Below, in pieces: positions 7,549-15,913 of a stretch of DNA of 64,000 nucleotides. Under the pieces are notes generated by a model. That model did not search any database. It was given only the letters and a program-made list of their open reading frames with translations, and was not told the origin of the DNA. The position numbers and the translations under genes are program-made. The stretch's first letter is position 1. Every line of letters begins with the position of its first letter. The DNA is from Fen-1058 sp964398185 (GTDB lineage: Bacteria > Chloroflexota > Anaerolineae > Fen-1058): contig CAYNML010000017.1 of NCBI GenBank assembly GCA_964398185.1, positions 1 to 64,000 of the forward strand, given 5' to 3'.

Positions 7549-8816
7549 ATGCCCCAAGACGCTATCGCCATTCTCGACTACGGATCACAGTACACGCAGC
7601 TCATCGCGCGGCGCGTGCGCGAAGCCAACGTCTATTGCGAGATCTTCCCGTGGGATGCCCCGCCCGATCGGGTGGCGGCGCTCCACCCGAAGGCCTTCAT
7701 TCTCTCCGGCGGCCCCAACAGCGTCTACGACGACGGCGCACCAACCCTGCCTGCATACGTCATTGACGCGCACGTGCCCATCCTCGGCATTTGTTACGGG
7801 CAGCATCTGTTGACGCAAGCCCTCGGCGGCAAAGTCTCACCCTCCACTCATCGTGAATACGGCCACGCCGAACTTGAAATCGTTGATCGTCAATCACCCT
7901 TGTTTGCCCGTCTTCAACTAACAACCAACGACCAACAACTAACAACTAATGTTTGGATGTCCCACGGCGATCGCACCGATGAACTGCCGCCGGGGTTTCG
8001 CATCATCGCCCGATCGGCCAACTCGCCCGTCGCGGCGATGGCCAACGACGAGCGCAAAATCTACGCCATTCAATTCCATCCCGAAGTGCGCCACACGCCG
8101 CAGGGCACGCAGCTCATTCACAACTTCGTCTACGACATCGCCCAGTGCCAGCCCACCTGGACGCCCGCCTCGTTCATCGAGGAATCGATCGCACAGATTC
8201 GCGCCCGCGTCGGGACCGATCAGGTGGTGTGCGGTCTATCGGGCGGCGTGGATTCATCGGTGACGGCGGCGCTGCTGCACCAGGCCATCGGCGATCAACT
8301 GACGTGCATCTTCATCGATACCGGTATGCTGCGGCAGGGCGAACCGGAGCAAGTCGTCGAGACGTTCCAGCGCACGTTGGGCATTCGCCTGATCGCGGTC
8401 AACGCCATCGAAGAATTTCTGAGCGCGCTCGACGGCGTCAGCGATCCCGAACAGAAGCGCCAGATCATCGGCGAGAAGTTCATCCGCCTGTTCGAGCGCG
8501 AAGCGAACGCCATTCAGATCGACGGCAAAGCACCGCGCTTCCTCGCGCAGGGCACGCTCTATCCCGACGTGATCGAATCGCGCGGGCCGGAACGCCAGCA
8601 AGCCGCGAAGATCAAGACGCATCACAACGTGGGCGGCCTGCCCAAGGACATGCAGTTCGAGTTGATCGAGCCGCTGCGCTTTCTCTTCAAAGACGAAGCG
8701 CGCGCCATCGGCACCGCGTTGGGGCTGCCGGAGTCAATCGTGTGGCGGCAGCCGTTCCCCGGCCCCGGCCTCGCGGTGCGCATCATCGGCGACATCACGT
8801 GGGATCGCTTGCAGAC
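7549..8816 (+). CDS. guaA: GMP synthase (glutamine-hydrolysing), 3' end lost in a gap
   Basis: Converts XMP, ATP and glutamine to GMP. The glutaminase domain has the Cys nucleophile in GICYGQH (~82) and HPE in FHPEV (~177). The synthetase P-loop GLSGGVDSS is at ~231-237, and PFPGPGLAVRI is reached near residue 415. Only 422 codons precede the 100-N gap. GMP synthases have ~510-525 residues, so roughly 90-100 C-terminal residues are missing; the sequence after the gap is not GuaA. An odd insert, QLTTNDQQLTTN at about residues 123-134, comes from an AC-rich repeat (7915-7950) between the usual PLF and VWMSHGD motifs. No clear Shine-Dalgarno is visible, as the start follows the word repeat. Confidence 0.93.
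7915..7950. repeat. CAACTAAC/CCAACGACC repeat embedded in guaA
   Basis: An A/C-rich run built from the words CAACTAAC, CCAACGACC and CAACAACTAAC, read in frame as an extra Gln/Leu/Thr/Asn segment of GuaA. A run with the same words in inverted sense lies in the intergenic DNA at about 57217-57275. Confidence 0.55.
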
Positions 8817-8916
8817 NNNNNNNNNNNNNNNNNNNNNNNNNNNNNNNNNNNNNNNNNNNNNNNNNNNNNNNNNNNNNNNNNNNNNNNNNNNNNNNNNNNN
8901 NNNNNNNNNNNNNNNN
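8817..8916. other. scaffold gap (100 N) after guaA
   Basis: Exactly 100 N. It hides the 3' end of guaA and the 5' end of the following small gene. A reading frame drawn through it is chimeric. Confidence 0.99.
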
Positions 8917-9069
8917 CGCCGCCACTACGTTGCGGTCGATCCCGATATTCTGGTCGGTGTGCGCCGGGTCGCCCACGCGCGCGGCTTAAGCACGGAAAGC
9001 CTCGTCAATCTGTGGCTACAGGAACGCTTGGCGGTTGCCACGGCACGGAAGGCAAGCAAAGCGGCCTAG
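8917..9069 (+). CDS. C-terminal part of a small antitoxin-like protein
   Basis: 50 codons follow the gap and end at TAG (9067-9069). The sequence HYVAVDPDILVGVRRVAHARGLSTESLVNLWLQERL has the look of a ribbon-helix-helix/CopG-type antitoxin: a strand, then helix-turn-helix with a final LxNLWLQERL helix. It bears no resemblance to the C-terminal dimerisation domain of GMP synthase, which should end in a glutamate-rich IEWE motif. The 5' end is lost in the gap. No toxin gene is visible downstream, so a toxin could lie in the gap or be absent. Confidence 0.55.
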   Translation, partial: RRHYVAVDPDILVGVRRVAHARGLSTESLVNLWLQERLAVATARKASKAA

Positions 9070-9317
9070 TCGGCTATTGAGGCTTCTCGACCACTCATGC
9101 GGGGATCGCGGCAGAGGGTTAAGTGACCAGCTGTGCGATCCCTTTGTACATACTGGAGGACATCGACATGGATCGCGGTGCGGTCGTTTCGCAGGGCAAG
9201 CGCAAGACCGCAGCGAGCTGCCTGTTGCGATTGAGCAAAGTTAACGATCCACGGATCAACACGAGATCGGCTTTATTCGTGACCTTCGAGTGATTTGTGT
9301 ACAACAAAGGAGCGACA

Positions 9318-10376
9318 ATGAACCACTGGAATCTCTTCAAAGAATCGTGGCGTATCTTCTGGCGCAATCCGGCGTTGTGGGTCTTCGGGTTGCTGGCGGC
9401 CTTGGGCGGCGGCGCCAATCTCCGCTACAACTTCAATTTCAACTTCAACACCAGCCCCAACTTCGATCCGGAATGGCTGGAACGCTTCGGCGCTTATGGC
9501 CAGCGGATGCCCGAGCTGCCGTTCGAGTTCCGCGCGCTGCTCAATCAGATCTTCAGCAGCCAGACCTTCGGCGTCATCGTCGCCGTCGGCATCATCTGGA
9601 TGATCGTCGCCTTCCTGCTGACGACCTACGCCGACGGCGCACTGCTGGGCATGGTCAACGCCATCGGCGGCGGGCAGAAGGTGAGCGTGGGCTTTGGCTT
9701 CCGCGCCGGGGCCAGACGCTTCCTGCACTTGTTGGCCGTGCGCTTGGTGCTGGCGCTGCCCACGTTGATCCTGGGTATCATCAGCGCCATCGCGTTGAGC
9801 CAGGTGGTCTTCACTCCCGGCAACGACCTGGGGCCGGGACAGTTCTTCAATCGCACGTTCGCCGCCGTCTCCAGTCTCGGCGCGCTGGCCTTCGTGGTGG
9901 GCTTGTTGATGATGGCCATCGGCGTCTCGGCCGAGCGCGCCGTGGTGCTCGACGAACAACCGATCTGGCCGTCGATCGTCAAAGGCTGGAAATTCCTGTG
10001 GGGCAAGTTCGGCGACTACTTCACCATCGTGCTGCTGATGATCGGGTTGGGCATCCTGGCCGGGATAGTCTTCGCCTGCATCCTGACGCCCATTCTGTGC
10101 GGTACGCTGGGCATGAGCGCGGTCGGCGCGTTTGGCGCCGACGACGCCAACGTCTTCACGCGCCTGATGGTGTTCACCGGTCCGACGATCCTCGTGGCCG
10201 TGCTGTTGGGCCTGCTCTTCGGCACCCTGGCGAATGTCTTCACCTCCAGCGTGTGGACGCTGGCCTATCGCGAGTGGACCAGGCCCGTGCCGCCCGCTGA
10301 TACCGCCTTGCAGCCCGTCGCCCAACCGATCGAACCCATCGCCCCGATCGAGCCACCGAGCGGAGGAAACGCGTGA
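9318..10376 (+). CDS. multi-pass membrane protein, first of a paralogous pair
   Basis: 352 residues from the ATG at 9318, chosen over 9297 because AAAGGAG lies directly upstream. The start MNHWNLFKESWRIFWRNPALWVFG is typical of proteins with repeated amphipathic-plus-transmembrane units. About six hydrophobic segments follow (for example VGIIWMIVAFLLTTY, LVLALPTLILGIISAIAL, TIVLLMIGLGILAGIVFACIL). The C-terminal tail is Pro-rich (PVAQPIEPIAPIEPP). No catalytic motif is seen. It resembles the membrane domain family often placed near glycerophosphodiester phosphodiesterases, but function is unknown. Its stop overlaps the start of the next gene. Confidence 0.7.
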   Translation: MNHWNLFKESWRIFWRNPALWVFGLLAALGGGANLRYNFNFNFNTSPNFDPEWLERFGAYGQRMPELPFEFRALLNQIFSSQTFGVIVAVGIIWMIVAFLLTTYADGALLGMVNAIGGGQKVSVGFGFRAGARRFLHLLAVRLVLALPTLILGIISAIALSQVVFTPGNDLGPGQFFNRTFAAVSSLGALAFVVGLLMMAIGVSAERAVVLDEQPIWPSIVKGWKFLWGKFGDYFTIVLLMIGLGILAGIVFACILTPILCGTLGMSAVGAFGADDANVFTRLMVFTGPTILVAVLLGLLFGTLANVFTSSVWTLAYREWTRPVPPADTALQPVAQPIEPIAPIEPPSGGNA

Positions 10377-11287
10377 GCCAGTGGCGCTACTTCTCCAACT
10401 CCTTCGGCAAAATGCTGCATCCAGTGCTGTGGGTCTACAGCCTGATCATCGTGTTCAGCGGTCTTGCGCCGGCGCTGGTCTTCCTGATCAACAACCCGCT
10501 GCTGCGCAGCGCCGGTCAGGCCACCACGCCACAGGCCATGCTCAGTTCGCTTGCGCCACTGTTCGGCGCTGCGGTCGTACTCGGCTTGATCGGCGCGGTG
10601 TTTGCGATCTTTGGCGACGCCGCCCTGATTCATTTGATCAACAAATTGGAAATGCGTGAGCGCATCACCCTGGGCATGGGGCTGGACGGCGGCGAGAAAA
10701 TCTTCCAACTGATCGTCGTGCGCGTGATTTTGTTTCTGCCCAACCTGCTGGTATTGCTGCTCGCTTTCGCCCTGCTGTGGGGTCAGTTGTCGAGCATCAA
10801 TCTCCTGTCGCGCGGCAATCCTTTGTCCGGGCTGTTCGGCGGCATGTGTGGGCTCTTCGCCATCGTGTTTCTGGTCAACCTGATCACCTCAGCCTTGCTG
10901 GTGGGCGCCGAGCGCGCGCTGGTGATCGAAAAACTGTCGCTGGGCAAAGCGCTGGGGTTGAGCGGGCAGCTGTTCGCCACACAGATCGGTGACTTCATCC
11001 TGATCGGCTTGATCTTCGTGGGGCTGAGCATCGTCATCGGGATTCTGTTCTCCTGCGTGGGCCAGCCGCTGCTGGGCTTGATGTTCAGCACCGCCGATCG
11101 CTCGGCCATGCTGAGCGGGAACCTGCTGACCAACCCGATCATGCTGCTCACTCTGTCGATCAACCTGCTGGTGGGGATGCTGGCCACGATCCTGGGCACC
11201 AGCGTGTGGACGCTGGCCTATCGGGACTGGCGGGCCGATCGGTTGCCGGCGCCCCCGCAGAATGACTTCGATGAGCAAATGGCTTAG
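10373..11287 (+). CDS. multi-pass membrane protein, second of the pair
   Basis: 304 residues. Start GTG at 10373 overlaps the previous stop (GTGA), so translation is probably coupled, and CGGAGGAAAC precedes it. It shares features with its neighbour: an N-terminal amphipathic stretch, about six transmembrane segments, a VGAERALVIEKLS motif matching SAERAVVLDEQP in the first, and a near-identical end (TSVWTLAYRDW versus SSVWTLAYREW). The two are therefore diverged paralogues and may form a heteromeric membrane complex. No enzymatic motif is visible. The 3' end overlaps the start of the following lipoprotein gene. Confidence 0.7.
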   Translation: MSQWRYFSNSFGKMLHPVLWVYSLIIVFSGLAPALVFLINNPLLRSAGQATTPQAMLSSLAPLFGAAVVLGLIGAVFAIFGDAALIHLINKLEMRERITLGMGLDGGEKIFQLIVVRVILFLPNLLVLLLAFALLWGQLSSINLLSRGNPLSGLFGGMCGLFAIVFLVNLITSALLVGAERALVIEKLSLGKALGLSGQLFATQIGDFILIGLIFVGLSIVIGILFSCVGQPLLGLMFSTADRSAMLSGNLLTNPIMLLTLSINLLVGMLATILGTSVWTLAYRDWRADRLPAPPQNDFDEQMA

Positions 11288-12026
11288 TAATGCTCCTAGC
11301 CCGCGTCCTCGCGGGCGGTTCCAACCGCGCGGACGCGGTTGGAGAGCCGTCTGCAAGCAATGGCTCAGCAGCCTGTTCATCATCGTCGTGTTGAGCGCCT
11401 GTGCCGCGCCCGCCCCGCGCGTGGTTCCGACAGCGACACAACGCGCCGTGGTCTTTCCGCCCACGTGGACGCTGACGCCCGGCAAGCCGGTGACGCCCAC
11501 CCCGTCGCTGACACCGCGCCCCACGCGCACCGTCGGCCCGGCAGCCACACCGGCGGCCTCGACGATCTTCACGACAACCGATGGCGTCTTCACGCTGGAG
11601 ATTCCGGGCAACTTCACCGCGCAGGCAGGACAGCGGCAGGTGGTAGGCGTTACGACCGAACGGCAGATGAACTACGCCGCTTTCAGTGCGCCGGGCACGG
11701 CTCCGCAACCGGCGGTTCTGGTGTTTTACAAATGGCCCAATGCCGGGCCGATTTCGAATGACAATGCGTGGGAGCAGGCCTATGCCGTCGCATCACTCGC
11801 CATGAAAGTGTGCCCGATGACACTGACCACGGGCGGCCCGATCGAGATCGGCGGCGAGAACGGAAAGGTCATTGGCTATGAGGACGGCTGCGGGGTGCAG
11901 GGTGAGCTCATCGGGCTGGTGCACAACGGCATGAACTTCGGCATTCTGATCGAAGCGCCCCAGCCGCTGTGGGAAGAGTGGCGACCCATCCTGCGGGACA
12001 TCATCGACACGTTGAAGTTTGAGTGA
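11274..12026 (+). CDS. lipoprotein with a repeat inserted before its signal peptide
   Basis: About 250 residues. After an odd basic N-terminus (PSPRPRGRFQPRGRGW), a hydrophobic segment SSLFIIVVLSAC gives a lipobox with Cys. A Thr/Pro linker (TPGKPVTPTPSLTPRPT) and a ~150-residue domain (FTTTDGVFTLEIPGNF.. to IIDTLKFE) resembling secreted PsbP/DUF1795-like folds follow. The basic segment is encoded by a palindromic repeat (11292-11347). The words SKWLS before it and KQWLS after it look like a duplicated start, so the ancestral gene probably began M-S-K-W-L-S-S-L-F. ATG 11274 overlaps the preceding gene; an ATG at 11262 is also possible. Confidence 0.7.
   Translation, partial: SKWLSNAPSPRPRGRFQPRGRGWRAVCKQWLSSLFIIVVLSACAAPAPRVVPTATQRAVVFPPTWTLTPGKPVTPTPSLTPRPTRTVGPAATPAASTIFTTTDGVFTLEIPGNFTAQAGQRQVVGVTTERQMNYAAFSAPGTAPQPAVLVFYKWPNAGPISNDNAWEQAYAVASLAMKVCPMTLTTGGPIEIGGENGKVIGYEDGCGVQGELIGLVHNGMNFGILIEAPQPLWEEWRPILRDIIDTLKFE
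11292..11347. repeat. GCTC..CCGCGTCC..CCGCGCGGACGCGG..GAGAGC palindrome, copy 1
   Basis: An imperfect inverted repeat with CCCGCGTCCTCGCGGG in the left arm and CCGCGCGGACGCGG in the right. It lies inside the 5' end of the lipoprotein gene. Related copies are at 12847-12908 and 52086-52145. Confidence 0.7.
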
Positions 12027-12031
12027 AAAAG

Positions 12032-12066
12032 AAACCTCCCGGAGGCTTGCAGCCTCCGGGAGGTTT
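12032..12066. terminator. bidirectional terminator between lipoprotein and pstB
   Basis: AAACCTCCCGGAGGCT and AGCCTCCGGGAGGTTT form a 16-bp stem with a 3-base loop and an A-rich left flank and T-rich right flank. It lies between two converging genes, so it can serve both strands. The same CCTCCCGGAGG word recurs at 15881 and 37081. Confidence 0.85.
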
Positions 12067-12070
12067 TGTC

Positions 12071-12835
<765 letters not shown>

Positions 12836-12846
12836 ACTCAACCCTA

Positions 12847-12908
12847 GTGCTCGTCGACCGCGTCCGCGCGGTCGACCACGCGCAGCGGTCGTGGACGCGG
12901 ATGATGAG
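12847..12908. repeat. CCGCGTCCGCGCGG palindrome, copy 2
   Basis: Inverted repeat with CGACCGCGTCCGCGCGGTCG in the left half and CAGCGGTCGTGGACGCGGATG in the right half, between pstA and pstB. It belongs to the same family as 11292-11347 and 52086-52145. Confidence 0.65.
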
Positions 12909-12920
12909 CCGAAATAGGCT

Positions 12921-13766
12921 CTACCACACGCGCTTGCGGCGATAGTAACTGCGAATGATGGTGGCCACCAGCGTCATCGACAGCACAAAGACCAACAGCA
13001 CCAGCGCCGTGCCAAATTGCAGATGCAGCGGCATGCCCGGCACCTGCGTGCTGATCACAAACAGGTGATAGGGCAGCGCCATGGTCTTGTCGAAGATGCT
13101 GTCCGGCAGCGTGGGCAGATAGAAGGCCGCCACGGTGAACAAGATCGGCGCAGTCTCGCCCGCCGCGCGCTCCAGCCCCAGAATGACGCCGGTGATGATG
13201 CCGGGCAGCGCGTTGGGCAGCACCATCTTGCGGATGGTCTGCCATTTGGTGCCCCCCAGGCTGATGCTGACCGTGCGAAAACTCTGCGGCACCGATCGCA
13301 GCGCTTCCTCGGCCGTGCTGATGATCACCGGCAGCGTCATGATCGACAGCGTCAGCGATCCGGCCAGGATCGACGAGCCGAAGCCCAGCGCCAGCACGAA
13401 CAGTCCCAGCCCGAACAGCCCGTACACAATCGACGGCACGCCGGCCAAATTGATGATCGCCAGCCGGATGGTGCGCGTGAATTTGTTGTCACGCGCGTAT
13501 TCGCTCAGATAGATCGCAATCGCCACGCCCAGCGGCACGGAGAAGATGGCCGTACCCACTGTGAGCCAGAACGTCCCCACAATCGCCGGCCAGATGCCGC
13601 CCTCGCGCATGCCGCTGCTCGGCACGCCGAACAAGAACCCGGGGCCGATGGCCGGCAGGCCCTGCACGACGATCACGCCGATCACCAAAATAATCGGAAT
13701 GATGACCATGATCGTCACCAGGACGAGCAGACCTATTCCTAGACGTTGAATCGCAAACCTGGACAT
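12921..13766 (-). CDS. pstA: phosphate ABC transporter permease PstA
   Basis: 281 residues, normal length. Inner-membrane permease that pairs with PstC. The six transmembrane segments are visible (first LLVLVTIMVIIPIILVIGVIVV), and the cytoplasmic coupling loop EEALRSVPQSFRTVSISLGGTKWQTIRKMVLP is the classic EAA motif of binding-protein-dependent permeases. GIWPAIVGTFWLT and NLAGVPSIVYGLFGLGLF are PstA hallmarks. It ends with a basic tail (YYRRKRVW). It is encoded between pstC and pstB on the minus strand. A GxxExxY relic and a gap now separate it from pstC. Confidence 0.93.
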   Translation of the reverse strand: MSRFAIQRLGIGLLVLVTIMVIIPIILVIGVIVVQGLPAIGPGFLFGVPSSGMREGGIWPAIVGTFWLTVGTAIFSVPLGVAIAIYLSEYARDNKFTRTIRLAIINLAGVPSIVYGLFGLGLFVLALGFGSSILAGSLTLSIMTLPVIISTAEEALRSVPQSFRTVSISLGGTKWQTIRKMVLPNALPGIITGVILGLERAAGETAPILFTVAAFYLPTLPDSIFDKTMALPYHLFVISTQVPGMPLHLQFGTALVLLVFVLSMTLVATIIRSYYRRKRVW

Positions 13767-13775
13767 ACTGGATCA

Positions 13776-13811
13776 ACCACAGATTTCGCGGATTACCACG
13801 GATTCTTCAGA
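13776..13811. repeat. GATTTCGCGGATTACCACGGATT flank of a GxxExxY gene
   Basis: CACAGATTTCGCGGATTACCACGGATT repeats the word CGGATT at short intervals just downstream of the GxxExxY relic stop. Similar GGATT-word tracts flank the GxxExxY gene at 61509, so they appear to travel with this gene family. Confidence 0.5.
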
Positions 13812-13813
13812 CC

Positions 13814-13975
13814 TTACAGCACACGCCGTATGTAAGTCAGGGACAACTCACCGAAGTTAATCGTCAACCCCACACGCAGTTTGGTCACTTTCAGGTAGTT
13901 GAGAAGCAGCGCTTCCTCATCAACCGCTTCCAGAAAGCCCGGCCCCAAAATACGGTGGACCTCCATCGCCGCGCC
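13814..13975 (-). pseudogene. GxxExxY protein remnant with internal deletion
   Basis: The minus-strand frame ending at 13814 reads GAAMEVHRILGPGFLEAVDEEAL followed directly by LNYLKVTKLRVGLTINFGE.. to RRVL. GxxExxY proteins have about 125 residues with LGPGFLExxYExAL near the N-terminus and LNYLKATxxxxGLLINFG near the C-terminus, separated by about 60 residues including the (V)ELK strand. Here the two ends are fused and the middle is missing, and the Tyr of the name motif is Asp (EAVDEEA). The N-terminus is lost in the gap. It is a decayed insert in the pst operon. Confidence 0.8.
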
Positions 13976-14075
13976 NNNNNNNNNNNNNNNNNNNNNNNNN
14001 NNNNNNNNNNNNNNNNNNNNNNNNNNNNNNNNNNNNNNNNNNNNNNNNNNNNNNNNNNNNNNNNNNNNNNNNNNN
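13976..14075. other. scaffold gap (100 N) between pstC and the GxxExxY relic
   Basis: Exactly 100 N. It hides the last residues of PstC and the start of the GxxExxY relic. A frame through it joins two unrelated proteins. Confidence 0.99.
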
Positions 14076-14944
14076 AACGACGCGATCAGGTTGACCAGGA
14101 AGGTGATGATAAACAGCACAATGCCGATGGCGAATAACACGTGGAAGTGGGTGCTGCCCTGCGCCACCTCGCCCATTTCGGCGGCGATGGTGGCCGTCAT
14201 GGTGCGCACCGGCATAAACAGCGAATTGATGTCCAGCGCAATGCGCGCCGCGTTGCCCGTCACCATCAACACGGCCATCGTCTCGCCGATGGCGCGGCCC
14301 ACCCCCAGCATCATCGCCGTCAGGATGCCGGACTTGCCCGCCTTCACCGTGACCATCCAGATGGTCTGCCACTTGGTCGCGCCCAGCGCCAGCGCCGCAT
14401 CGCGATAACTGCGCGGCACGGCGTCCAGTGCATCTTCCGCCACGCTGATGATGGTGGGCAGCGCCATGTACGCCAGGATGATCGAACCGGTGAAAGCCGT
14501 CAGGCCGGTCGGCAGATTGAGCGTCTCGCGCACCACCGACGACAAGATCACAATCCCAAAGAACCCCAACACCACCGACGGAATGCCCGCCACGATCTCA
14601 ATCATCGGCTTCAGGATTTCCCGCAGCCAGCGCGGCGCGATCTCGGCGATGAAGATGGCTGTCAACAGGCCGATCGGCATGGCGATGAGGGCCGCCCCGA
14701 TCGTGACCACCAGCGAGCCGAAAAGCAGCGGCAGAATGCCGAAATAGTTTTCCGTCGGATACCAGCGCGTGGAAAGCAGATTGTCCAGCGGCACTTCGGT
14801 GAAAGCCGGCAAGCCTTCGCGCAGCAGAAACGCGAAGATCAAGAACACGAAGAGGATCGCCATTGCGCCGCTGGCCCTGATCAAGCGCTCAGCGGCGAAT
14901 TCGGAAAATGAGGTGCGTTTGCGTTCGGTGATGGATGCGTTCAT
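14076..14944 (-). CDS. pstC: phosphate ABC transporter permease PstC, 3' end in gap
   Basis: About 290 residues are visible before the gap; PstC has roughly 300, so only about ten C-terminal residues are hidden. Membrane permease partner of PstA. The EAA loop is EDALDAVPRSYRDAALALGATKWQTI, and IAGIPSVVLGFFGIVIL and GVGRAIGETMAVLMVTGNA are typical PstC segments. The ATG at 14944 lies one base beyond the pstS stop, suggesting coupled translation; a longer start at 14980 overlaps pstS and is less likely. The visible sequence ends in the last transmembrane helix (IIIVLFIITFLVNL-like). Confidence 0.92.
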
Positions 14945-14945
14945 C

Positions 14946-15821
14946 TCATTGAAGCGGCACAAAGCCCAGCTCGCCCACAATGTGCTGACCGGCCGGGCCG
15001 AGAATCCAGTCGAGGTAGGTCTTCACGTCGCCCTGCGGCTCGCCGGGTGTGTACATGAACAACGGGCGCGCAATGGGATATTTGCCGTTGTTGACGGTCT
15101 CAATGCTGGGCCTGACGTATTCGCCGCCGTCTTTCGGTGCAATGGCCAGCGTCTTCGCGTCCGGCGTGATGTAGCCCAGCCCGTCGTAACCGATGGCGTT
15201 GGGATTCTGCCGCACCTCGGCGATGATGCCCTCGCTGGACGGCAGCAACAGCGTGTCTTGCGAAAAAAGCGTCTTGTTATCCTTCTGGCCCAGTCGCACC
15301 ACTTCTTCCAGGAAATAGACGTGCGTGCCCGAGTTCGATTCGCGCGACAACAACACGATCGGACGATCTTCCCCGCCGAGCTCTTTCCAATTCGTGATCT
15401 TGCCGCTGTAGATGTCGGAGACCTGCTGCAGCGTCAACTGCTGCACGGGATTTTCGGGATGCACAATCACCCCGATTGCATCGCGCGCGATCTCGATCTC
15501 GTACGGCTCGACGCCGTTCTTCTGAGCGGTCTCGCGTTCTTCGTCTTTGATCTTGCGGCTGGCATTGGCGATGTCCGTGGTGCCGTTGATCAACGCCGCA
15601 ATGCCGGTGCCCGAGCCGCCGCCCGAAACCGAGATGCTCACCGCGGGATTAACCTGCTGATAGGCTTCGGCCCAGGCCAACGCTAAGTTGACGATTGTGT
15701 CTGAGCCGATGTCTTCGATCGTGTGCTGCGAACCGGATGCCGAAGATTGTGCGCTGGCCGGACTGCCGCAGGCTGTCAACATCAACGCACTCAAGAGGAG
15801 GAGAAGGCCGAGGTTACGCAT
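14946..15821 (-). CDS. pstS: phosphate-binding lipoprotein PstS
   Basis: 291 residues. A signal peptide with lipobox LTAC (Cys near residue 18) anchors it outside the membrane. Phosphate-binding motifs are IGSDTIVNLALAWAE (N-terminal loop), SGGGSGTG and IANASRKIK, and SRESNSGTHVYFLEE; GYDGLGYI is in the second lobe. It captures phosphate for PstCAB and is the first gene of the operon. A promoter with TATAAT lies only about 9 bases before the ATG, so the message may be leaderless. A 19-bp palindrome overlaps that promoter, which suggests regulation at initiation. No recognisable PhoB box was identified. Confidence 0.93.
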   Translation of the reverse strand: MRNLGLLLLLSALMLTACGSPASAQSSASGSQHTIEDIGSDTIVNLALAWAEAYQQVNPAVSISVSGGGSGTGIAALINGTTDIANASRKIKDEERETAQKNGVEPYEIEIARDAIGVIVHPENPVQQLTLQQVSDIYSGKITNWKELGGEDRPIVLLSRESNSGTHVYFLEEVVRLGQKDNKTLFSQDTLLLPSSEGIIAEVRQNPNAIGYDGLGYITPDAKTLAIAPKDGGEYVRPSIETVNNGKYPIARPLFMYTPGEPQGDVKTYLDWILGPAGQHIVGELGFVPLQ

Positions 15822-15823
15822 CG

Positions 15824-15858
15824 CGCGTGATTATATCACGCGGGTATGACTTCTACAA
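15824..15858 (-). promoter_or_regulatory. pst promoter with palindrome over the -10 box
   Basis: On the minus strand, TTGTAG (15858-15853), 17 bases, then TATAAT (15835-15830). The -10 box lies inside CGCGTGAT-TAT-ATCACGCG (15824-15842), an 8-bp inverted repeat that could be an operator. The start of transcription would fall within a base or two of the pstS ATG (15821). Confidence 0.6.
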
Positions 15859-15880
15859 AAAGCGGTGCAACAAAAAGAAT

Positions 15881-15909
15881 CCTCCCGGAGGTTCGTAACC
15901 CCCGGGAGG
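15881..15909 (-). terminator. terminator-like hairpin of the CCTCCCGGAGG family
   Basis: CCTCCCGGAGG and CCCCGGGAGG flank a short loop. Reading the minus strand, the hairpin lies upstream of pstS rather than downstream of a gene; reading the plus strand it lies beyond the start of pstS. The T-rich TTCTTTTTG on its minus-strand side could end transcripts arriving from further right. It lies only 5 bases from the aldo/keto reductase stop, so the assignment to a particular gene is uncertain. Confidence 0.5.
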
Positions 15910-15913
15910 ATGA

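Noticed and set aside
9168..9293. A 41-codon frame with GGAGG before its ATG, upstream of the membrane-protein pair
   Set aside because: Too short and without family resemblance or coding bias that I can judge; kept only as a note. The rest of 9070-9317 shows nothing.
13814..14980. A 388-residue frame joining PstC and a GxxExxY domain
   Set aside because: It only exists because 100 N keep the frame open; the two parts are unrelated proteins and are annotated separately.
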